Assembly: GCA_963854835.1 (NCBI GenBank)
Contig: OY978525.1
Coordinates: forward strand, 44,455,554 to 44,519,553
Reading direction: 5' to 3'
From: Megamerina dolium
Lineage: Eukaryota; Arthropoda; Insecta; Diptera; Megamerinidae
Length of the DNA stretch: 64,000 bases
The notes beneath the pieces were generated by a model. It had not been told where the DNA came from. It made no database searches and worked only from the letters and a program-made list of their open reading frames with translations. This document shows positions 10,663-19,878 of the stretch, in pieces (position 1 is the first letter of the stretch; every line of letters starts with the position of its first letter). The position numbers and the translations under genes are program-made.

Positions 10663-11803
10663 TAACAATTAGAATGCTTTTATAACGTAGTGAGCCAAGG
10701 CACAAAAATTACGCAGGTACCATTTTGGCTCACAACAAATCTCTTCCCAAAGTTTAGGCAAATTTTTAATTCCCTGCTCAAAAAATTGTTTGTCTCAAAA
10801 AATTGCTCAAAAAATTGTTTGTATAACTTCTTTTGAGGTGTAGTTCTTATTACTTAAATGGGACTGAAGTCCGCGGAAAAGATAATAATCGCAAGGTGCA
10901 ATATCCGAAGAGTATGGTGGATGCGGCATTAGCTGCCATCCGAGCTCGTTCAGCTTTCCTAAGGTCTGTCTTGCGGTATGCGTTCTTGCGTTGTCGTGGT
11001 GAAACAAAACTTTGTGTCTATTGACTAAAGAAGGTCGATTTTTTTCAAGTGCTGGTTCAGCAGATCAAAATAAACAGTACCGGCCATATCCCACCAGCAG
11101 GAGGCCAACTCTGGGGGTTGGTTCTGATGTTTCATCTTTATCTAACCACTGGCGTGTGTGAATAGGATTTTTGTGAAGGACCCATTTTTTGTCGCCAGTA
11201 ACAATACGGTTCAAAAAACCATAATTTTCAAGCTGAGAACACACATTCACTCTCTGCTGAAGGTTTGCGACGGAAAGTTTATGCGGAACCCATTTTCCAG
11301 CTTTGGATCCTTGCCCAATTGAACCAGGTACCAGTAAACTGTTCCATGTGATGAATTTAACCCTCTAGCCATCATATCGACTATCAAACTTGGCTCAGTT
11401 TCCACGAGTTCCAGCAAGGCGTCGCAGTTAAAGACCTCAGGACGACCAGAGCGTGGGGCATCCTCAATGTCACAAGCACCACTTCGGAATTTGGAAAACC
11501 ATTTTTGCGCATTCCTTACACTCACTATATTCTCCCCATGAGTTTCGTTTATTTCTGCAGCAGCAGTTGTTACATTTTTCTACTTTTATAAAAAAAATAC
11601 AAAATATGCCTCTTATACTCGTTCGAAGATTCCATTTTATTTTTTAACAAATCGTACTTCTATCCGCGATTAAAATCAATTGTTGAATGCACAATGCATT
11701 AGAAAAAATAAAAATAGTTCCATTATCTCTCACGAATACATTTTTGTATGCAAAAAGCGTGAAGCTATTCAAAAAATAACGGCCGAACTTATGGACTGAG
11801 CTG
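10663..11803 (-). mobile_element. Mariner (DD34D) relic, right-arm copy
   Basis: This is the mirror copy of 4460-5600, with the transposase pseudogene on the minus strand. Its outer terminal sequence is near 11798. Confidence 0.7.
10669..11635 (-). pseudogene. Mariner DD34D transposase pseudogene (right arm)
   Basis: This has the same broken reading frame as 4628-5594, with the DD34D triad in VTGDKKW, FHHDNARTH and APCDYYLF and the same frameshifts. It differs by a few substitutions (for example Val to Ile and Ser to Pro around the NPxHTRQW and TSEPT segments, and Arg to Trp in VYRYLVQ). The shared lesions show that both copies derive from one already dead insertion. Confidence 0.8.
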
Positions 11804-12734
11804 ATATAATAAATACCACATTAGGCCGCCTCAATTTTTTTTCTGATTTATTACATAAATCAATATAACAAAATAAATAACTCATTACGTGTCTAACTGA
11901 GCGAAATTACTTTAAAATAAGTAAATCAACTTTTCCGAAATTACCAATTCCTTTACGTTTTTATACGCACGTACATTACCAATGTCTTAACGTACCTTCT
12001 CGATCTAAAAGAAAATAATACAGTACAGGTACGCCAGTTTCGTTTGTCGGACATACATACATCGTATATGGTGCTCACTCAAATATATGGTTATCACTCA
12101 AAATAGAACATTAAGGCGACTCAAGTGGTTTCTGGTATATTACATCGTAACAAATAATTACAAATATAATCTTTAATATACCAGATAAATCAGTAAGTAC
12201 ATAATCATTAAATTCATTACAATTAAATACATGCTATTTTGAACTTGTAATCACACATGAACTCGTGATTAATAGTTAAAACCTACTACGAGAAGTTTAT
12301 TTGGAGTTCCGTTTCTATACGTTACTATACGTACCCGATACTATATATGGTTAACTTACATAGAGATTACGTCATTCAGAAGAATCGAGCATCTGATACC
12401 CGATCAGCAAGTCGATTTTAATTCGCTTTCACTTATATTTTTCCTGTAATATGCGAATTACGTGAAGTTAGCAGTTTTCAATGGTTAGCTCGGCCTGTCG
12501 CGTTACATTGTTTCTCTCTCAGAGCAATTTTCCGATTTCTTCTACAATCTATTTGGAGCTGTAATTCTACGGCTTACTCGAGTTCGAATTTAAAATTATT
12601 TTTCTTTATTATACTAATTTGTAACTCTACAAAGAACAATCCACGGTTATCTCTGTGCAGAAATTATACCACCTGCTCCAAAAAAACTCGAGGAGAAGCA
12701 AATGATATCATTAAGTCAACTCCGAAGACTAATG

Positions 12735-13392
12735 ATGGATTCACATTTGCGTGGAATAATTTGGTGAGAGATACGAGAACGAACGAATTCTCGTCAGACT
12801 TCAATTAAAATCTCTCTTCAATCTGCAATCAGTCGTGCAAGAATCGGGTACTAACATAAAACGCTTACAGCAAACAATAAACGACAGCATAACGAACTTG
12901 CAGATGTTAAATATCGACATAAGTCAATGGGATGCGATCTTCGTGTATCTGTGCTCTACACAGCTGCGCGATACAACCCTATATTTGTGGGAGCAAACGA
13001 TGAAAGACAAACGGGAAAATCCGACGTGTAATGAATTCAACGCATTTCTAACCGAGCGCTTTCAGACGCTTGAATCGTATGCTGGACATACGCAGTGGTC
13101 CTCGGCAACCCAGCCAGCCACAGAATCGGTCATTCAACCACCCACAGGATCGTCAAAACAACCCGTCGATGAATTCCAAAAATATTCAAACATACCACGT
13201 GAAGGCCACCAAGCGAAATTGCCCAATGTGTCAGAACATACACCCGTACGTATGTACCCAGATTTCCTCAAGCTATTTATGGATGATAGCTACAACGTCG
13301 TGAAGAAGTACAAACTCGGTACGAATTGCTTCGCAAATTCTCACGACTCTTGTTCCTGTAAAAATCTATATTCGTGCTTCGTATGCAGATAA
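12735..13392 (+). pseudogene. BEL/Pao gag fragment (right-arm copy)
   Basis: This is the DUF1759-type Gag segment (QESGTNIKRLQQTINDSITN; WDAIFVYLCST) followed by knuckles [17 protein letters not shown] and NLYSCFVCR. It differs from the left copy at several residues (for example LPDTT to LRDTT and PTWNE to PTCNE). A frameshift around 13200 splits the knuckle region. It is cut off after CFVCR at the TA tract. Confidence 0.75.
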
Positions 13393-13432
13393 AGGTACCA
13401 TTCCCTATTACATAGGGTTATAAATGATCCAA

Positions 13433-13652
<220 letters not shown>

Positions 13653-13666
13653 ACGGAATATACATA

Positions 13667-15278
13667 CAGTGAGCGAAAGTCTACGTACGGCGACCATTTC
13701 TGCTATCTGACATGTCCAAAAGCATAATGAAAAGAAGTAATGATGCAATTTTGTTTTAAATATGTTTTTATTATTACATAGCAAAAATTATCTTATTTCA
13801 TTAAAAACTTAACAAGTTATTAACATAAAACGAAAAAAATTCAATGACAAAAGTTTACGTACGATTTGAAAATCAAAAGGAAATACTTTGATAAGGCACT
13901 AAAAGTTCAAATAAGTCGTCGTTTAATATTTGGTTGAGCATCTATAACTGCTTGCAAACGTCGGGGCATTGAAACGACTAAATTTTCGATTTCAAGGTCC
14001 GTTATTTGTTGCCATTCCTGTTGCAGCTTCTCTTTTAGTACTAGGGCACTAGTAATGTGATGTTTCCGTATCTTCCGCTCCAAAAGCTCCCAAACGTGTT
14101 CAATAATATTTAAGTCTGGGCTTTGAATGGTGAATACAGTTGTCGTGGAGCGTAGTAAAGCAGCCAGTCCCTCACGATGTGGGCGGTATATTTAAGATCG
14201 CTATCCTGTTGGAAGATCCAACTCTCACCAAGGCATAGTTTATCAACCGATGCTTTTAAGTTTTGTTTCAAAATATATTTATATTGAAAGCGATTCATGT
14301 TACCCTCCACAAATACCAAATTTCCAACTCCAGATGCAGCGACAGCGCCCCAAACCATTACACTCCCACCGCCATGCTTCACCGTAGGAACTAAGTGTTT
14401 CGGGTTCATTGCGGTATTTGGTTTTCTCCAAATTTTGGCTCTACCGTAACTTCCAAATAAATTGTATTTTGACTCATCTGTAAATAATACTCGTTTCCAG
14501 AAATCAATTCCCTTGTCTAAATGCTTTTGCGCGAATTCCAAACGAAGTTTGCGATATTTTTCACTTATATACGGTTTCCTACGCGGAGTTCTGCTGTGAA
14601 ACCCATTATTATTCAAGGCTCTTTGAACTGTTCGTGGATGCACATTTGTATTGACCTAGTTGCTAGCTCTGCGGCCAACTTAGTGCCTGCCACTTTCGGA
14701 TTTTGATCCACACTGAACGATACATCTCTGCGACTCAGCTTCTTTGGGCGACCACTACGCGGTTTATTTTCAAGACTATTCGTTTTTTTGTAGTTATTGA
14801 ATATTGTTTGAACTGTTGATTTTGTTAAATTTAATAAGCTTGATATTTCACCTTACGATTTGTTTTCATTTCTATACTTTACTACTAAGTTTCGCAAATC
14901 AATTGATATTTCTTTACGGGAAGCCATTGTCACAACCACGAACTTCTGGAAACAGCCAAAATACAACTAAATGCAATCCAAGTATGTCTATTACCAAGCA
15001 AAACAGCAAAATGTAACTAGCGGTACTTTCCCGTTATTGCGCCGCAACACACAACAAAAAAGAAGCGTGGAATGCGCGCCGTATGTAGACTTTTGTCATT
15101 GAATTTTTTTCGTTTTATGTTAATAACTTGTTAAGTTTTAATGAAATAAGATAATTTTTGCTATGTAATGATAAAAACATATTTAAAACAAAATTGCATC
15201 ATTACTTCTTTTCATTATGCTTTTGGACATGTCAGATAGCCGAAATGGTCGCCGTATGTAGACTTTTGTCGCTCACTG
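13667..15278 (-). mobile_element. Tc1-like element with ~200-bp IR/DR ends
   Basis: A complete 1,612-bp element with long inverted repeats at 13667-13863 and 15080-15278, flanked by TA (13665-13666 and 15279-15280). Each end holds two direct copies of a motif. The outer one reads CGAAAGTCTACGTACGGCG on the left, with an inner CAAAAGTTTACGTACG. That is the IR/DR arrangement in which transposase binds twice per end. It sits just outside the inverted repeat's TA tract and upstream of the BEL element. Confidence 0.9.
13907..14927 (-). pseudogene. Tc1-like transposase pseudogene
   Basis: The frame opens with MASRKEISIDLRNLVVKYRN (HTH region), then a KPRSGRPKKLSRRD linker. The catalytic core has Asp in VLFTDESKYN, Asp in FQQDSDLKYTA and Glu in QSPDLNIIEHVW. 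Three lesions are visible: an in-frame TAA at 14853-14855, a frameshift near 14650 and another near 14130 just before the SPDLN motif. Length without lesions would be about 340 aa, normal for the family. No active product is expected. Confidence 0.85.
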
Positions 15279-15280
15279 TA

Positions 15281-15924
15281 CATAGGCCAACTTCTGTTTG
15301 AGTCCGTCCACACCAACAAAATAAGGTTAATTAAATTAACTTGGAACAAAGTATATTTTGTAATTTTATATACAATATACATAGCACATAAAGGTATATA
15401 TATAGTAGGTAATTAACTCCGTACATAAATCAAAGTTGGTTTGTTTGATTGTACATAGAAGAAGTACATACATATGTACATCTAAGGTACTTTGCTCTCA
15501 TATATCATTTTTCCTACTGCCGTGCTTCTTTATGTTTCACCCGTTGGGCAAAATTCCCAAGTTTTTGTATATGCCATTTACATGTAAGTACTTAGTACTT
15601 AAATTCGCAATAACAAAACCCTTTACTAATAACACATTTCGAGATTTTGTATTATACACAAACAACGCAACCGTGTGATTTGTTCATTTTGGTTGTTCTT
15701 TTTCTGCTTATATACTTTATAATATTTGGTACATAAAAAACACACGTCCTAGGTAAAACCACCCCGTTAAGAAAAAAGGCCTGCTGACCCCTATTATACT
15801 ATTATTACAGTAGTGCTATTATTACTTGATTCCAAACCTTTAATATAGTCGAACTTTTCGGAAATCGTGCGCATTGTCTCTTCGTCCCTAATATTAAATT
15901 ATCTATTCTCGTATATTTGGAAAG
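15281..15924 (+). other. BEL/Pao 5' leader and probable LTR region
   Basis: This 640-bp noncoding stretch lies between the Tc1 element and the BEL gag ATG, so it should contain the 5' LTR and leader of that element. I could not find a clear TG...CA LTR, a primer-binding site or a matching 3' LTR. The expected 3' LTR position after 24943 is cut short by the LOA-like LINE. Confidence 0.35.
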
Positions 15925-16735
15925 ATGTCTAACGTCAAGCGGTTTAAAGCTGTAGTGGAGGAAATCCACACAGCACTTTCTCACTGGTTATCCAGAAAAA
16001 GGAGTTCGAGACCCTATGGATTAGTTGCAGGACGGCGTAAGAATGATGGCTTCGTACCAGCTTGGCGTAATCTCGAGGAGAGATATGAAAATAAGAGAAT
16101 TCTGGTCAACTTACAGTTGAAATCTCTTTTCAATCTCCAGGCGGTAATCCAAGAAACCGGCCCAAACCTGAAACGACTACAACGTACGATAAACGACAGC
16201 ATCACACATCTGACGATGTTGAAGGTTGACACCTCTCACTGGGACGCGATTTTCGTCAATTTGTGTTCCACGAAGATTCCCGATACAACTCTGTGTCTTT
16301 GGGAACAATCGTTGAAAAATAAGCGAGAAATCCCGAAGTGGAGTGACTTCGACGCCTTTTTAACAGAGCGGTATCAGACCTTGGAGATCGGTGTCCGATA
16401 TCAGAAGTGGTTCTGGGCAACTCAGCCAGCGAATCGACAGTCGGTCCCATCCCGGTCGGTTCGACCCCCCCAGGCGATCGTACAGTCCTCCAACGGCTTC
16501 CAAGAAGGTCGGCATTTATCACAACAACTTTGTAACTCGCGATTGCCCACTATGCAGAAATTCACATTCTCTTCGCTCATGTACCGATTTCTTAAAGTTG
16601 TCAATAGAAGAACGGTATAATGTCGTCAAACGTCACAAGTTCTGTACCAATTGTTTTGGCAATTCCCACGATTATAGTAAGTGCAGAAGCCCATTTACTT
16701 GCTCATCATGTAAAAAGAGGCATCATTCATAGGTC
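15925..16735 (+). pseudogene. BEL/Pao gag
   Basis: The 231-aa frame from the ATG at 15925 carries a BEL Gag domain (DUF1759 family), including WRNLEERYENKRILVNLQLK, LKRLQRTINDSITHLTM and FDAFLTERYQTLE. A frameshift at about 16,390-16,400 moves the zinc knuckles into the next frame, where CPLCRNSHSLRSC, CTNCFGNSHDYSKC and CSSCKKRHHS end at a stop at 16732. Gag forms the particle and the knuckles bind RNA. Protease-like remnants follow directly. Confidence 0.85.
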
Positions 16736-16737
16736 AG

Positions 16738-17340
16738 CCGAACCACTTGACTCCCGTCGCGACGCAATTCCTGTCGTTAGTCCCACTACAAAGTCAGCGG
16801 AATAAGCTCATAATTCGTTTGCATCCCAATTACAACCTTGTCGTTAAAAATGTGTTCGTTGGATATCGGTTTCGCAGTTGACCCCAGCGTGACAATTAAA
16901 GTGGATGCCTTCGTGTTAATCAAGCTCACAGGAAAATTGCTTTATTGTACCATATCTGCTAACTTACGTAAGGAACTTGCAGGCTTACGGTTAGCAGATG
17001 AAAATCTAGGCAAGGCAAGAAGGCATTCGTAAGGGCATTCTTGGTACCCTGATTGCTCAAAATACGGTTGTCGGTTGGATTATCACTGAAACCCCAAGCG
17101 TATGGAACAATTTTATAATTCTATAACAAAATCAGTCTCAATCGACAAATCTCTCGATTCTGGGAGATCGAAGAACTCCCAAAAATTACTCCCAAGTCTG
17201 CCGAAGACTTATACTGTGAAGAATATTACAAGGAAACCACATTCCGTAATAAAGACGGCCATTTTGTTGTGTGATTACCCTTCAAAAAGCAGTTTCCCGA
17301 GGAGTTATCATTAGGAGATTCGCGCAATTCGGCGCGAGCT
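16738..17340 (+). pseudogene. BEL/Pao protease-region remnant
   Basis: The frames are heavily broken. A segment at 16838-17032 resembles the end of BEL protease (KLTGKLLYCTISANLRKELA, LRLADEN), and GTLIAQNTVVGWIIT at about 17037-17085 matches the segment before reverse transcriptase. The catalytic DSG is not visible, so the active site appears deleted or mutated. Several stops and shifts are present. Confidence 0.6.
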
Positions 17341-17358
17341 CAATTCTTTGGTAACGAA

Positions 17359-18075
17359 GTGCGGTTATTCAAGACCCCACAATTTAAGATCGAATATGAT
17401 CGAGTTCTTACGGAATATGTCGATTTAGGGCATATGAAGAGAATTGCTAATAATGTGAATTCAGCTCCCGATTTATCGTACTACCTCCCTCATCATGCGG
17501 TGGTGAAGCCCGACAGTATGACCACGAAACTTCGTGTGGTCTTTAATGCATCTAGCCGTACCTCAAGCGGCAAAAGTTTCAATGATACGTTATGTACTGG
17601 TCCTATACTCCAATCAGATTTAATGGTTCTGATTCTCAGATGGAGGCTTTACAGATTCGTTTTTAAAGCTGACATTGAAAAGATGTATCGGCAAATTCTC
17701 GTGCATCCAAAGCACACCCCGTACCAACGAATTTTTTTCGAAAATCCCAAAACGAAGAACTGCAGAGCTTCGAGCTCCAAACTGTCACATTCGGCGTGAA
17801 CTGTGCGCCATATTTAGCCATAAGAACTCTCTTGCAACTCGCACAAGAGAATGAACTGGTTAACCCGATCGCTTCCGATATTTTAAAACACTCAATGTAC
17901 GTAGATGACGTACTTGTCGGAGCTCATACGCTGAACGGAGCTACCACGGCGCGAAAGCAACTAGCCTCTGTGTTGAACACAGCAGGATTCTCGCTGAGGA
18001 AATGGACATCGAAGACCAAGATGTTCTTAAAGACCTTCCTGCAGATCATCTTTTGGATTCTGAGTTCCTGAATAT
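17359..18075 (+). pseudogene. BEL/Pao reverse transcriptase
   Basis: Successive frames encode BEL RT blocks: SYYLPHHAVVKPDSMTTKLR, VVFNASSRTSSGKSFND, FKADIEKMYRQILVHP and the catalytic YVDD in MYVDDVLVGA (about 17896-17925). The RT copies genomic RNA into DNA in cytoplasmic particles. Frameshifts near 17765 and 18000 break it, although all the main motifs are still visible. Confidence 0.85.
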
Positions 18076-18890
18076 TTCGGACCAGTACTGCAAAGACGCT
18101 AGGGCTCAAATGGAATGCGGGCTCCGATTATTTTTTCTTTACCCCAGGCTCACTCCCGAACAAAGCCTCTTTTACAAAACGAGAGGTTCTTTCAATGATT
18201 GCCAAGTTATTCGGCCCTGCCGGCTGGTTGGCACCCAAAATCATTGTTGCGAAGATGTTGATGCAACAACTGTTGCTCGGCGGTAACGATTGGGATGAAG
18301 CTATCAAGCCGTTAACCCTTCATAGTTGGCAGAAGTTTTTATCAGATTATCCAATCTGACCGCCATACGCATTCCCCATTTTGTGCAATTTTCCCCAGAC
18401 GGCACCGTGCAATTTCAAGGTTTTTGCGATGGTTCTAAAAAAACTTACGCAGCAGCAGTGTATATGTGTATGAAGAATCCTACGGGTGAAATTTATACCC
18501 ATTTGCTGGCGGCAAAATCGCGTTCCGCCCCCGTAAAAACTCAATCGTTACCACGGCTGGAGCTTTGTGGAGCGGATTTATTGGCTCATATGCTAGATTC
18601 CTTGATACCACAACTTCACATTTCAACATACACGTTTTTTGCTTGGACCGATTCGACCATTGTTCTCTCATGGCTACAAAAACCCCCATGTCACTGAATG
18701 ACATTTGTGGCGAATCGAGTGTCTTCCATTATCGAGAAAGTTGGAAGCTCCAATTGGTTTCATGTCAGCTCTTCTGACAACCCTGCTGATCTGGCAACCC
18801 CAGGAACTACGGCTAAGGAACTGGCTTATCATGGATTATGGTGGCAAGGGTCGCCGTGGTTAAAAATTGGCCGATTACATCCTTAACGAA
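18076..18890 (+). pseudogene. BEL/Pao connection and RNase H region
   Basis: Fragments in three frames include MIAKLFGPAGWLAPKIIVAK (about 18194-18253), then the RNase H-type segment FQGFCDGSKKTYAAAVYMC, LPRLELCGADLLAHMLDSL and FAWTDSTIVLSWL, followed by SSDNPADLATPG. These are standard BEL landmarks. At least four shifts or stops occur (near 18130, 18285, 18350 and 18695). Confidence 0.8.
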
Positions 18891-19713
18891 GGATTTGATG
18901 GGCATTCCCGAAACAAGAACAATAAAATCTCACTACGTGAGATTGGAATCTGATGATATTTTGAAACGGTTTTCATCTCTCCCACGCGCATTACGCGTTA
19001 TTGCATATATGTTCAGATTTATTCATAATTCTCAGGCTACTCGACGAACTGAGCATTGTATTACGTCTCTGAGTATCTCGTCAGAGGAGATAGCTTTCAC
19101 CGGAAATAAGCTTATTGTGCTCTGCCAAATGCGGCATTTCCCCCAAGAGTATGCGGATTTAACAAAGAAAATTTCAATTCCACGTAAGAGTGACCTACTC
19201 CCACTTAATCCGTTCATTGACTCACGTGGTATAATGCGTATGAATGGCCGCTTGGTTCATTCCCCGGCTCTCTCTTACAGAGAGAGATTCCCTATTCTTC
19301 TCCCATATGCTGGTCGATTCACCCAACTATTGATTGAGTTTGTGCATGTCGTGTCTATGCATAGTGCTAACCAGGTACGCATGGAATATTGGGTTCCCAA
19401 ATTGAAGAATTTAGTCAAAACGACCGTGTATAAATGCAAAATATGTGTACTCGAAAAGCGAAAGCAGTATACACAGATAATGGCCGCGTTGCCACCCGAA
19501 CGTACTTCCCTCACTAGACCATTCTTCACTACCGGTGTAGATATGGCCGGCGCATTTGACATTAAGTCATACCTTGGCCGTGCATGTCGCATTACGAAAG
19601 GTTACGTTTGCGTGTTCGTATGCTTTGCCACAAAGGCTATACACTTAGAGGCCACGAGTGAGATTATACCTACTTTTCTCGCAGTGTTTTCTCGTTTCTT
19701 CTCCCGTCGTGGA
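18838..19713 (+). pseudogene. BEL/Pao integrase, 5' part (interrupted)
   Basis: A long frame carries the BEL integrase zinc-binding region (HxxH-type segment around LLIEFVHVVSMHSANQVRME and YKCKICVLEKRKQ) and the first catalytic Asp in TTGVDMAGAFDIKSYLG. It stops at SRRG, where the Jockey LINE inserted. The remainder resumes after the LINE at 24252. Before that insertion this part of the frame was uninterrupted for about 290 codons. Confidence 0.85.
19706..19713. repeat. Target-site duplication, left copy (GTCGTGGA)
   Basis: GTCGTGGA lies directly before the poly-T (the LINE poly-A on the other strand) and is repeated at 24244-24251, directly after the LINE 5' end. Both copies fit the integrase reading frame. 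Confidence 0.9.
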
Positions 19714-19878
19714 TTTTTTTTTTTTTTTTTTTTTTTTTGTTAGCTTATTTTTTTTTTATTGAATCTTTCTTAAATACAAGAAACTAACAATAATTATTCA
19801 AATCTTACAAGCTAAATAAAACTATGTGATATCCCCTACGTTCCATCACAATTTGGTGAGTCGCGAGATGTAGCAATT

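Larger units (their letters stand above)
8363..13436. repeat. Right arm of the inverted repeat
   Basis: This is the mirror image of 2866-6784, lengthened by the Harbinger insertion at 8469-9581 and by a ~40-bp insertion near 12630-12670. Its outer end abuts a 210-bp (TA)n tract, whereas the left arm continues into further BEL sequence. Confidence 0.9.
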
